DNA of 34,698 bases from Bacteroidota bacterium (GCA_003551495.1 PUMT01000231.1:90685-125382), one strand, 5' to 3'. Counted from the stretch's first letter, positions 22,023 through 30,797 are shown. Program-made: numbers and translations. Notes: a model not told the origin generated them from the sequence alone.

Positions 22023-22550
22023 TTAGTTAACCTTGAATTCTTTGAGATATTGCTCCATAAGTTTTTTTTGCTTCTTATCATCTGCCAGTTCTTCCCTCAG
22101 AACCTTTTCAGCTATTTCTAATGAGACCGATGATATCTGCTCCTTCATTTGCTGAATTGCCGCCTCTTTCTCTTCTTCTATCCGTTTTTTTGCCATTTCA
22201 AGCATCTCCTGAGAATTGAGCTTTGCCTGTTCTTTTGCTTCTTCGATTAACTGCTCCCTTGATTGGCGGCCCTTTCTTAGTATAGCCTCCTTTTCAATTC
22301 TGGCTTCCGAAATGATCTTCTCGGATTTTTCTTCAACTTTGGTCATATCTTCCTTTGCTTTTTCAGCCATTATAATCCCCTCCTCAATATTCTTTTCCCT
22401 TTCGCTGATAGCAAGAACAATCGGTTTCCATGCAAACTTGCGAAGAATTATAAAAACAAGTGTGAATGATACGATCATCCAGAAAAACAAGCCAAAATCG
22501 GGTGTAATTAAGTCCATATCACTTACTTTTTTATTATACTGGTGTAACAA
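22023..22550 (-). CDS. atpF: ATP synthase Fo subunit b
   Basis: N-terminal TM, ILRKFAWKPIVLAISEREKNIEEGI, then a long charged coiled coil. Confidence 0.93.
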   Translation of the reverse strand: MLHQYNKKVSDMDLITPDFGLFFWMIVSFTLVFIILRKFAWKPIVLAISEREKNIEEGIIMAEKAKEDMTKVEEKSEKIISEARIEKEAILRKGRQSREQLIEEAKEQAKLNSQEMLEMAKKRIEEEKEAAIQQMKEQISSVSLEIAEKVLREELADDKKQKKLMEQYLKEFKVN

Positions 22551-22581
22551 TTATGGACGCAAGGTTAAGTGCCAAGTCCTT

Positions 22582-22839
22582 TTAAAGGAAAAGCACCAGC
22601 AGGCATACAACTATCGCAAAAAATGCAACACCCTCAATAAGTGCTGAAGAAACAATCATGTTTGACCTTACATCCCCGGCAGCTTCAGGCTGACGCGCTA
22701 TAGTTCCGAGTGCCTCTACACCAATTTTGCTAATGCCAAAGCTGGCTCCTATAAGACAAATACTTGCTGCAAAGGCAGCACCGATTTTGGTAATTGCCAG
22801 ACTCCAGCCTGCTTCAAGAATAATTGTAATGATTGACAT
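22582..22839 (-). CDS. atpE: ATP synthase Fo subunit c
   Basis: Two-TM protein with GTIARQPEAAGDVRSNMIVSSALIEGVAFFAIVVCLLVLFL. Confidence 0.97.
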   Translation of the reverse strand: MSIITIILEAGWSLAITKIGAAFAASICLIGASFGISKIGVEALGTIARQPEAAGDVRSNMIVSSALIEGVAFFAIVVCLLVLFL

Positions 22840-22890
22840 AATTTTTTAAATTTTGGTTAATAAAATTCTTGTTCTATCATTTGGGTTTAC

Positions 22891-24000
22891 TTAGTGTTCG
22901 TCAGATACGGCAGCTCCTATAAAAAGTGAAGTCAGAAGGGTAAAAACATACGCCTGAATAAGGGCTACCAGGAATTCGAGAAAAGTTATAAAGATCCCGA
23001 ACAGGACGGAAACCCCTGTAATTCCGTATCCAAAAAAAGGTGATCTTTCACCGAAGATGAATATCAGCGAAAAGAACCCCATTGTTATAATGTGTCCTGC
23101 CGTTATGTTTGCAAATAAACGGATCATAAGTACAAAAGGCTTTGTAAATACCCCTACAATCTCTATGATCTGCATCAACGGAAGTGGGAATTTCAAAAAA
23201 GCCGGAATACCCGGCGGATTGAGTATATGCCCCCAGTATTTTTTGTTTCCGCTGAAATTGATTGCTATAAATGATGTCAGGGCAAGTCCCATTGTCACAG
23301 AAATATTCCCTGTCACATTAGCTCCCATGGGGAATATTGGTATTAGGCCCAACATATTGTTTATCCAGATAAAAAAGAAAAGCGTGAGTATGTAGGGCAG
23401 AAAAGGTTTGTATTTTTTCTCCCCAATTGCCGGTTTTGCAATATCATCTATAACAAACATTATCAGGGGTTCAAAAAAGCTTTGTATTCCCTTTGGCACA
23501 CCCGATGGTTCTTCCCGGTATCTTTTACCTATCGTTAAAAATATGAGAAGTGTGACCATGACACTGAAAAACATGGCCAACACATTTTTGGTGATTGAAA
23601 AATCTAAAGGTTTTCCTGATTCATCACAAGTTTCACCGTTGCTGTTCACTCTTACAATGCTGCCCTTGTCCGGACCTTCGTTCTCAATTTTAAAACTGTT
23701 GTATGATGAGTAGCCATGATCGAATTTATTTGACATGAAAATATTGAGACCCGATTCCCTGCAGAACAGGATAACCGGCAACGGTATGGAATAATGAGTG
23801 CCCCGGAAAGAAAAGACATGCCATTCGTAAGAGTCTGCAATATGATCGAATATGAACGAGCCCGGCTCAAAACCTTTTCCAGGATCATCATTTTCGCGGG
23901 GACCAGCGTTTAAATCAGATAAACCAGATATCCCCGCAACTGCAATCACTATGACAATTTTTGCTGTTAAGTTCACTCTGTCAGTGATGTAGATTTTCAA
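22891..24000 (-). CDS. atpB: ATP synthase Fo subunit a with extended N-terminus
   Basis: KPFVLMIRLFANITAGHIITMGF and ALIQAYVFTLLTSLFIGAA are canonical; the N-terminus carries a hydrophobic signal-like segment and a ~70-aa insertion. Confidence 0.95.
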   Translation of the reverse strand: MKIYITDRVNLTAKIVIVIAVAGISGLSDLNAGPRENDDPGKGFEPGSFIFDHIADSYEWHVFSFRGTHYSIPLPVILFCRESGLNIFMSNKFDHGYSSYNSFKIENEGPDKGSIVRVNSNGETCDESGKPLDFSITKNVLAMFFSVMVTLLIFLTIGKRYREEPSGVPKGIQSFFEPLIMFVIDDIAKPAIGEKKYKPFLPYILTLFFFIWINNMLGLIPIFPMGANVTGNISVTMGLALTSFIAINFSGNKKYWGHILNPPGIPAFLKFPLPLMQIIEIVGVFTKPFVLMIRLFANITAGHIITMGFFSLIFIFGERSPFFGYGITGVSVLFGIFITFLEFLVALIQAYVFTLLTSLFIGAAVSDEH

Positions 24001-24055
24001 AAAAAACCTTATTATGCAAACTGGTTTATATTCAAACTAGTTCTACGGAAGAATT

Positions 24056-24454
24056 TTAAAATTGTTTGGATTTTTTGATGAAACGTTGGAGGGTGTAGGC
24101 ATCAAACAAAGTGAATACTAAATACGCGGAGAGGAAAGTGATAACAAAGGGAAGTATGTTTTCGTCGTGAGTAACAAGGTATATCACAATGAATGTAAGA
24201 TGAAGCAAAAATTTAAGCAGTGTTGAAATGAAGTAGCGCCGGTTAAAGCTGTCTTTGCCTTCCGGTGAGGCAAAAAAAACAAAAATTCTGGATACCAGAA
24301 CAATTGTAATGAAATAGATAAAAACAATCCAGTATACAGGAAGGTAATGCTCCTTAAGGAGGGTTGTAAACAATATTAATGACACGGCCAGGATAACAAG
24401 GGAGAATACGGCCAGGTTTACTGCAAAGGATAATATTTTGTGTCCCGTTCCCAT
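24056..24454 (-). CDS. small membrane protein, AtpI-like position and topology
   Basis: About four hydrophobic segments, immediately upstream of atpB in the same direction. Confidence 0.55.
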   Translation of the reverse strand: MGTGHKILSFAVNLAVFSLVILAVSLILFTTLLKEHYLPVYWIVFIYFITIVLVSRIFVFFASPEGKDSFNRRYFISTLLKFLLHLTFIVIYLVTHDENILPFVITFLSAYLVFTLFDAYTLQRFIKKSKQF

Positions 24455-24572
24455 ACAGGAAAATATATTGTCGCTTTATGTAAAAGCGAGGCGAATGTTT
24501 ATGCTACGTATAAAGTCCGGCTAAATAATACTTTCCGGGAATAGCAGGTTTTAACTTTTCTTTATAAAAGAG

Positions 24573-24971
24573 TTATTTAACCTGTTTGGTTTCCTGTGGC
24601 TTCCTGAAATCAGTGCTTTTTTCAGCTTCATTGCCGGACATATTGCAGTTACCGGTAAAACGCGAACCGGGTTCAATCGACAGCCTGTTTGTCACGATAT
24701 CTCCCTCAATCAGCGATGATGGCTTGAGGGAGAGCAGTTCAGCAACGGTTATTTTCCCTTCAATTTTCCCGGAGATATCAGCGTTTTTACACTTTATATC
24801 ACCCTTAACTTTTCCTGTTTCACCTATTACAAGCTTCCCTTTTGTTACAAGGTTTCCATTCAGTGATCCGTCTACACGAACATCGCTGTTTGAGTTCAGG
24901 TCACCTGTAATCTCCGTACCGGGACCTATCAGGTTGATCGCATTTGAGTCGGGGTTGTTTGATTTTGCCAT
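24573..24971 (-). CDS. polymer-forming cytoskeletal protein (bactofilin)
   Basis: GPGTEITGDLNSNSDVRVDGSLNGNLVTKGKLVIGETGKVKGDIKCKNADISGKIEGKITVAELLSLKPSSLIEGDI: bactofilin beta-helix repeats. Confidence 0.94.
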   Translation of the reverse strand: MAKSNNPDSNAINLIGPGTEITGDLNSNSDVRVDGSLNGNLVTKGKLVIGETGKVKGDIKCKNADISGKIEGKITVAELLSLKPSSLIEGDIVTNRLSIEPGSRFTGNCNMSGNEAEKSTDFRKPQETKQVK

Positions 24972-25010
24972 AGGTATTTATTTTTGTTTAATCGGTATTA
25001 TACTGTTCGA

Positions 25011-26021
25011 TTATTTTTTATTTACTCCGTTGTATGACCACTTAAGGTACATTGCTCCCCATGTAAATCCTGCACCGAATGTTGCAAGTATTATATTATC
25101 ACCCTTTTTCAGTCTTGGCTCCCATTCCCAGAGGCATAACGGCAGGGTGGCTGCAGTAGTGTTCCCGTATTTCTGAATGTTTATCATAACCTGATCCTTA
25201 CTAATACCCATTCTTTTCGCCACAGCCTCAATTATACGCATATTTGCCTGATGTGGTACAAGCCAGGCGAGCTCTTCGGATTTGATGTTGTGCTTCTTCA
25301 TCATCTCCACAGAAGTGTCGGCCATTTTTGAAACGGCAAATTTAAAAACAGATTGTCCTTCCTGGTAAATGAAATGTTCCCGGGCATCTATTGTTTCATG
25401 GGAAGCAGGTTTTGCTGAACCTCCGGCTTTCATGTGCAGGTGCTTTTTTCCTGAACCGTCGGATTCGAGAATATGGTCAATAATGCCTGTATCTCCATCT
25501 TTGGAAGGTTCAACCAAAACAGCTCCGGCTGCATCACCAAAAAGCGGACATGTTGCACGGTCTGTATAATCAGTAATGGAAGACATTTTTTCTGCACCTA
25601 CAACGACTATTTTTTTGCATGTTTCTGATTCAATAAGCTTGCTTGCCACAGTAAGCGCATAAAGAAATCCTGAACAGGCGGCATTCAGATCGTAGCTGAA
25701 AGCATTTTTTATTCCGGCCTTATCGCATATAATGTTTGCGGTAGCCGGGAACTGCATGTCAGGGGTTACGGTAGCACAAATCAGCATGTCAACTTCTTCA
25801 GGCGATGTGCCTGTTTTATTTAGCAGCTTTTCCACAGCAATAGCACCAAGATGGGATGACCCTTTCCCGTTCTCCTTTAGTATTCTTCTTTCTTTTATGC
25901 CTACCCTGGTCATAATCCACTCATCGCTGGTGTCAACCATTTGGCTTAATTCTTCATTTGTTAGTATATATTCGGGATAATATGCATCAATCCCGGTTAT
26001 TGCTGCTTTTTTCTTAGTCAT
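25011..26021 (-). CDS. fabH: 3-oxoacyl-ACP synthase III
   Basis: [30 protein letters not shown] (active-site Cys), [30 protein letters not shown]. Confidence 0.97.
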   Translation of the reverse strand: MTKKKAAITGIDAYYPEYILTNEELSQMVDTSDEWIMTRVGIKERRILKENGKGSSHLGAIAVEKLLNKTGTSPEEVDMLICATVTPDMQFPATANIICDKAGIKNAFSYDLNAACSGFLYALTVASKLIESETCKKIVVVGAEKMSSITDYTDRATCPLFGDAAGAVLVEPSKDGDTGIIDHILESDGSGKKHLHMKAGGSAKPASHETIDAREHFIYQEGQSVFKFAVSKMADTSVEMMKKHNIKSEELAWLVPHQANMRIIEAVAKRMGISKDQVMINIQKYGNTTAATLPLCLWEWEPRLKKGDNIILATFGAGFTWGAMYLKWSYNGVNKK

Positions 26022-26962
26022 TATTCAAAAACTTCTTTAAATTTCTCGGTTAGTTTAGCATCAGTAAAAACTTTTGTATTTATTATCATATTTTTTATTG
26101 CTATGGCATTGGATACACCATGACCAATAATTACCGGCTTGTTTATCCCGAGAATGGGTGTTCCGCCGTAATTAACAAAGTTGAAACGTTCAAAAAACTC
26201 GTCTTCAACCTTTCTGGATTTCAATAGATTGTAAAATGCTTCAGCTTCCTTTAAAATAACATTTCCTACAAATCCGTCACAAACAATAACATCTGCCTTT
26301 TCATTGCTGAAGAGGTCATTTCCCTCAACGTTACCGGTAAAACTAAAGTCTTTTGTCCCCTTCATGAGATCATGGGTGCTTTTGGTAAGCAGATTCCCCT
26401 TTTCCTCTTCAGATCCTATGTTTAGTAGCCCCACCCTGGGGTTGTCAATTTTAAATATATATTTAGAGTACAGAGATCCGATAATTCCGTATTGGTATAG
26501 TACATCCGGACGGCAGTCTGGATTTATTCCAACATCAAGTAAAAGGGTTGAAGTGCCTGTAAGTGAGGGTATTTCTGCTGAAATTGTGGGGCGAATGATA
26601 CCGGGGATAGACTTAATGACAAACATTGACCCGGCCATCATGGCACCTGTATTCCCTGCGCTTGCAAATGCATCAATATGTCCTGCTTTCAGTAATCCGA
26701 AACCTTTTACAATACTTGAATCAGGTTTATTGGAAAAGGCTTTGGCCGGATTTTCACCCATCTCAATAACTTCGGTAGTATGTACAATCTCAAATGAAGA
26801 TGGATCAAAGCCCTCTTCACCGGTGAGCTCAACTATCTTTTCCCTGTCACCTATTAAAACTATACCTGTATCATCAGGCAGTTCTTTTCTGGCCATTATT
26901 GCACCTGCTACAGTTGTTTTAGGGGCAAAATCGCCGCCCATTACATCCAATGCTATTTTCAT
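26021..26962 (-). CDS. plsX: phosphate acyltransferase PlsX
   Basis: [74 protein letters not shown]. Confidence 0.97.
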   Translation of the reverse strand: MKIALDVMGGDFAPKTTVAGAIMARKELPDDTGIVLIGDREKIVELTGEEGFDPSSFEIVHTTEVIEMGENPAKAFSNKPDSSIVKGFGLLKAGHIDAFASAGNTGAMMAGSMFVIKSIPGIIRPTISAEIPSLTGTSTLLLDVGINPDCRPDVLYQYGIIGSLYSKYIFKIDNPRVGLLNIGSEEEKGNLLTKSTHDLMKGTKDFSFTGNVEGNDLFSNEKADVIVCDGFVGNVILKEAEAFYNLLKSRKVEDEFFERFNFVNYGGTPILGINKPVIIGHGVSNAIAIKNMIINTKVFTDAKLTEKFKEVFE

Positions 26963-26973
26963 AAGAAAATATA

Positions 26974-27018
26974 TTTATTAAGTTATTGGCCTTATGTATC
27001 TTACCATGACAATATTTT
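26974..27018 (-). repeat. 45-bp dispersed element, copy 2 (upstream of plsX)
   Basis: TTTATTAAGTTATTGGCCTTATGTATCTTACCATGACAATATTTT; 43/45 match to 131-175. Confidence 0.85.
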
Positions 27019-27056
27019 CATTGAATTTTGTGAAGATATTGAAAATATCGTCATGG
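27004..27056. repeat. inverted repeat / hairpin in the rpmF-plsX intergenic region
   Basis: CCATGACAATATTTTCA ... TGAAAATATCGTCATGG: 17-bp arms, one mismatch, 19-nt loop. Confidence 0.8.
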
Positions 27057-27227
27057 ACGATTCATGAGAATTGTTCAGTTTTTATACAATAATTTCAACC
27101 GGCTGCCTGAAGCAGCATTATTTTTTCAAAAAATAGAGTTACCCGAAAGCGATACACTGCTTTATAAAATTAAGCGTTGTCAGGAATGCAATAGTTATAA
27201 ACTGATATACAAGTTAATGCGAAATAT

Positions 27228-27413
27228 CTATCCCTCAGCCTCCTTCTCGATTGCCAGCTTGCCACGGTAATGCCCGCATTCTCCGCAAACCCTGTGGAAT
27301 CTAACTGATGCACCACAATTCTGACAAGTCATTAATGTAGGAGGTTCTGCCTTGTAATGGGTTCTTCTTTTATCTCTCCTCTGTTTTGAGGTCTTACGTT
27401 TTGGATGTGCCAT
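27228..27413 (-). CDS. rpmF: 50S ribosomal protein L32 (zinc-ribbon form)
   Basis: MAHPKRKTSKQRRDKRRTHYKAEPPTLMTCQNCGASVRFHRVCGECGHYRGK. Confidence 0.97.
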   Translation of the reverse strand: MAHPKRKTSKQRRDKRRTHYKAEPPTLMTCQNCGASVRFHRVCGECGHYRGKLAIEKEAEG

Positions 27414-27428
27414 TTTAAAGTTATATAA

Positions 27429-27968
27429 TTAGTTCTTGTTTTTAATTAAATTCTTCAGTTTATTCCACCTCATGTCCGTTTCCCTGTTATGTTCATGGGG
27501 TGAGTATTTTTCAAGTTTTTTCAGCATATCCCTGTTGCAGGTGCTGACACCATTTTCATCATCGGAATGAACTTTTTTGAATGGCGCGCTCAGGCATATG
27601 CTTTCATAAAGAAACCGGGCAAGGTTAAACTCAGTTTCCTTGTTATGAAGGTAAATAACATCAACATCTGCCTCTACTGCTTCTTCATTGCCGAACTTGA
27701 TATACAAAAAACCCTCATATTTCAGTGGGAGCTCAAACCGGTCAAGGCATCTGTCGCAAATTGTGTTGACTGTGCCGGTTATCCTGCAGTCGCACACTAT
27801 CAGGTCACTCTTTTTGTCCATATATATATCAGCCTCAAAATCTCCGGAAAGAAATTCCGGGTTTTGAAAATGGTTAAAAAAATCATCAGCCATTCTAAAA
27901 ACAAAATGGTTGCTCCCCTGACGGATTTCATTAATTTTCACCGTGTATTGACTGATATTTGCCGGCAT
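27429..27968 (-). CDS. DUF177 / YceD family protein
   Basis: VCDCRITGTVNTICDRCLDRFELPLKYEGFLYIKF, acidic patch, DMRWNKLKNL C-terminus; directly upstream of rpmF. Confidence 0.9.
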   Translation of the reverse strand: MPANISQYTVKINEIRQGSNHFVFRMADDFFNHFQNPEFLSGDFEADIYMDKKSDLIVCDCRITGTVNTICDRCLDRFELPLKYEGFLYIKFGNEEAVEADVDVIYLHNKETEFNLARFLYESICLSAPFKKVHSDDENGVSTCNRDMLKKLEKYSPHEHNRETDMRWNKLKNLIKNKN

Positions 27969-27990
27969 AACGAGCTTTGAAATTATCCGG

Positions 27991-27998
27991 CAAAAGTA
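27991..27998 (-). promoter_or_regulatory. candidate -7 box (TACTTTTG on - strand) for yceD-rpmF-plsX-fabH
   Basis: CAAAAGTA on + strand, 22 nt upstream of the yceD start. Confidence 0.4.
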
Positions 27999-28164
27999 AG
28001 AATTTATATTAAAAATAAAAAAGAAAATTTATTCCAGGTATTTGTTGCAGTCTGAAAGACAAACCGAAATGAAGATACCGGCACGATAAAGCCGCAGCCT
28101 TTTTATCATTAAGGGTTTTGCATAGAGAACATTAAGCTGGTCATGGCAGGCCGGATACCTGTTT

Positions 28165-28551
28165 TTATGACAAAATATCTTTTATATTGTTTTCAAGGGC
28201 ATCAACAAAGTAATCGTCTTTTTTCAGAATTTTAAGTGCACCGTTTTTCAGCAGTTCGCGGGCAGATTTGTCGTTAGTTTGGCCTGAAAGTACAATAACA
28301 GGAATTTTTTTGTCAATGTGTTTAAGCTTTTTCAGTGTTGCCAGTCCATCAAGAACATCGTTGCTTTTCTCGCTCAGTATATAATCAAGTATAACAAGAT
28401 CGGGTTTAAGATGCATATTTTTAATACAATCCTCGCCGGAAAAGAAAGATAAGATCCTGTATCCGTTTTTGCTTTGAAAAACATACTCCAGGAAATTCAG
28501 TATCAACTTGTCGTCGTCAACAACGAATATAAGCTTGCCGGAAGATTCCAT
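28165..28551 (-). CDS. stand-alone response-regulator receiver domain
   Basis: LIFVVDDDKLILNFLEYVF, DLVILDYIL (phospho-Asp), IPVIVLSGQ, ALKILKKDDYF; no output domain. Confidence 0.93.
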   Translation of the reverse strand: MESSGKLIFVVDDDKLILNFLEYVFQSKNGYRILSFFSGEDCIKNMHLKPDLVILDYILSEKSNDVLDGLATLKKLKHIDKKIPVIVLSGQTNDKSARELLKNGALKILKKDDYFVDALENNIKDILS

Positions 28552-28575
28552 TATTCAACTATTTGGAAACAATTC

Positions 28576-28583
28576 CAAAAGTA
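28576..28583 (-). promoter_or_regulatory. candidate -7 box (TACTTTTG on - strand) for the receiver gene
   Basis: CAAAAGTA on + strand, 24 nt upstream of the start. Confidence 0.4.
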
Positions 28584-28888
28584 CAGATTAAAAAATTAAA
28601 TATATGGCAAGTTAAGAAAAACCATTTTAATGTCACACGTAATGCTGGAGTTTTTTCCGTTTTAAAAAAGGTTTAATGCGTTTAATAAGTTCTAAATTGC
28701 AATTATTTTTTAAGAAATAATAATTTAATTATGTTGTGATTCAATTGGAAAAAAATTATTAAATTTATAGGGGAAGACATTCTTTTTTTAATATTGTAAT
28801 GTATAATTAATTCTTTTGTCATAAGTGTGTATGGCTTCACAGTGTATACTAAAAAATTTAAATTATTTGACAATTTAAACCAGCACAA

Positions 28889-30190
28889 ATGAAAAAAGAT
28901 AGCAGTTATTACCTGATAGCATCCCTTGCATTTATATTGTTTTTCTTCGCGGGATGCAAAAAGGACCCTTCCCTGCCTGCATTAAGCACTCATGCTGCAA
29001 CAGAAATAACTTCCAGTACCGCAAAGAGTGGAGGAAACATAACAGATGATGGAGGTGATGTTATTTCAACAAGAGGGGTAGTCTGGAACACTAATATCAA
29101 TCCATCACTTGAAAATAATACCGGTTCAGTATCTTCGGGCGAAGGTTCAGGAAACTTTACAAGTAACCTTTCGGGATTGACACCCAATACTGTTTACTAT
29201 GTCCGCGCATATGCAACAAACAGTGCCGGCACTGCATACGGCAACCAGGTGCAGTTTGCCACAAATGCCGATATTGCTACGGTAACCACTGCAGATGTAT
29301 TCAATATTAGAGATAATTCTGTGTCCGGTGGGGGGAACGTAATAGATGATGGTGGCGGAAATATTATTTCACGTGGTGTCGTTTGGAGTGAGTCAGAAAA
29401 TCCCACGGTTGAGAATAATTATGGAATGACCGGTGATGGATCGGGGATTGGTGAGTTTGCAAGTGTGATAACCGGACTTGCAGAGGGCACATTGTATTAC
29501 ATGCGTGCCTATGCCATAAACAGTGCCGGAACGGCATATGGTAACCAGGTTGAATTCAGAACCCTTAATGCTTTCTGCGGGATAGTCACTTTTATATACC
29601 GCGGTGAAGAGGTGACCTTAGGAACAGTTGAGGGGCAGAATGGCACCTGCTGGCTCGACCGTAACCTTGGTGCTTCAAGAGTTGCCACGGCATATAATGA
29701 CGATGAGGCCTATGGTGATCTTTTCCAGTGGGGCAGGATGAATGACGGCCATCAGTTCAGAACCAGCGGTACCACATCTACCCTTAGTAACAGTGATAAT
29801 CCCGGCCATTCGAACTTTATAGTTACAACCGAACCTCCATACGACTGGCGTGACCCGAAGAATGATAATTTATGGCAGGGAAATGGAGGAATTAACGTAT
29901 GTCCTGTCGGTTGGCGCGCACCAACTAGTGTTGAGCTAGAAAATGAGCTGCTTAGCTGGATCAGCGAGGATTACACAGGAGCTTTTGAAAGTCCTTTAAA
30001 GATTACTGCCGGAGGTAATCGAGGTTATTATGATGGTACTTTTTATACTGTTGGGATGCGGGGCTTTTACTGGACTACTACGGTCGCCGGCACCCATGCA
30101 CGCTATCTGCGTATAGAAAGCTGGAAAGCCGAAATGGCCCAAATGGCCAGGGCAAATGGGGCCAGTGTGCGCTGCATTAAGGATGAATAA
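28889..30190 (+). CDS. lipoprotein with two Ig/FN3-like repeats and a C-terminal FISUMP-like domain
   Basis: Lipobox FFFAGC; two ~90-aa repeats (GGNITDDGG..TRGVVWNT...YYVRAYATNSAGTAYGNQVQF); FISUMP-like ...GTCWLDRNLGASRVAT...CPVGWRAPTSVE...GASVRCIKDE. Confidence 0.85.
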   Translation: MKKDSSYYLIASLAFILFFFAGCKKDPSLPALSTHAATEITSSTAKSGGNITDDGGDVISTRGVVWNTNINPSLENNTGSVSSGEGSGNFTSNLSGLTPNTVYYVRAYATNSAGTAYGNQVQFATNADIATVTTADVFNIRDNSVSGGGNVIDDGGGNIISRGVVWSESENPTVENNYGMTGDGSGIGEFASVITGLAEGTLYYMRAYAINSAGTAYGNQVEFRTLNAFCGIVTFIYRGEEVTLGTVEGQNGTCWLDRNLGASRVATAYNDDEAYGDLFQWGRMNDGHQFRTSGTTSTLSNSDNPGHSNFIVTTEPPYDWRDPKNDNLWQGNGGINVCPVGWRAPTSVELENELLSWISEDYTGAFESPLKITAGGNRGYYDGTFYTVGMRGFYWTTTVAGTHARYLRIESWKAEMAQMARANGASVRCIKDE

Positions 30191-30295
30191 GTGAAATTTG
30201 GGATATTAATTTAAAATTGTATTGAATATTCTATAACAAGAACCTTTACTGACGGATTAACTCTAATACACAATTAAGTCAAATTTTGCATAAAA

Positions 30296-30511
30296 ATGAA
30301 AGCACAAAAGAAGTCGAGGGTCATGTTCGACGAAAATGAAAATGATTTAAAAAGAGGAAAGAAAAAAAGGTTAAAGCCAGTTAAGAAGAAGAAATCACAA
30401 AAAACCCAATTCCTCGATAGTATAGATGACTTTGATGAAGATATTGATGATCTCAGAAAAGGAGAAACCCTCGACGATTACATTGAAGATGACGAAGAAG
30501 AATATCGCTGA
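30296..30511 (+). CDS. small bipolar-charge protein of unknown function
   Basis: 71 aa; Lys-rich N-half (KRGKKKRLKPVKKKKSQK), Asp/Glu-rich C-half (DDFDEDIDDLRKGETLDDYIEDDEEEYR); clean ATG in its own intergenic space. Confidence 0.65.
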   Translation: MKAQKKSRVMFDENENDLKRGKKKRLKPVKKKKSQKTQFLDSIDDFDEDIDDLRKGETLDDYIEDDEEEYR

Positions 30512-30555
30512 AGTAAAATATTAATTATTTCAGGATATCTTGTGCGAAAAAAGCT

Positions 30556-30681
30556 TTAATCTGCTGCAAAGGTCTGTTTTTTTGGAGCAGAGTTTATAAA
30601 GAATGTTGCCGGTTTATAGTTAATATAGAGTCCCGGCTCAAACATTTTACGCCCGCCCGGTTTCCAGGGAATGAATTTCAT
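30556..30681 (-). CDS. putative 41-aa small ORF, below ORF-track threshold
   Basis: Reverse complement reads MKFIPWKPGGRKMFEPGLYINYKPATFFINSAPKKQTFAAD*; occupies an otherwise unexplained intergenic region. Confidence 0.4.
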   Translation of the reverse strand: MKFIPWKPGGRKMFEPGLYINYKPATFFINSAPKKQTFAAD

Positions 30682-30772
30682 AATCAGTTATCTGACCATT
30701 TTTTTGGTTATATCTTTTTATTATGGAGAAAATACATTGCAGAAAGTAATTTTTTTGTATGCGATGATTTCA

Positions 30773-30780
30773 TAATTTTG
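30773..30780 (+). promoter_or_regulatory. candidate -7 box TAATTTTG for the AAE transporter gene
   Basis: TAnnTTTG 17 nt before ATG 30798; TTTG at 30754-30757 as possible -33 (15-nt spacing). Confidence 0.45.
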
Positions 30781-30797
30781 CCTGAAATATAAACATC

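Noticed and set aside
26304-26981. 225-aa antisense ORF over plsX
   Set aside because: Shadow ORF of a well-conserved gene.
27064-27270. 68-aa plus-strand ORF in the rpmF-plsX gap (MRIVQFLYNNFNRLPEAALFF...CQEC...)
   Set aside because: Runs antisense into the 3' end of rpmF, with no recognisable family or promoter. Possibly a remnant, but not supported as a CDS.
29985-30190. Diversity-generating retroelement variable repeat at the 3' end of the first FISUMP gene
   Set aside because: No reverse transcriptase, template repeat or A-biased paired sequence in the window; kept only as a check in the paralog finding.
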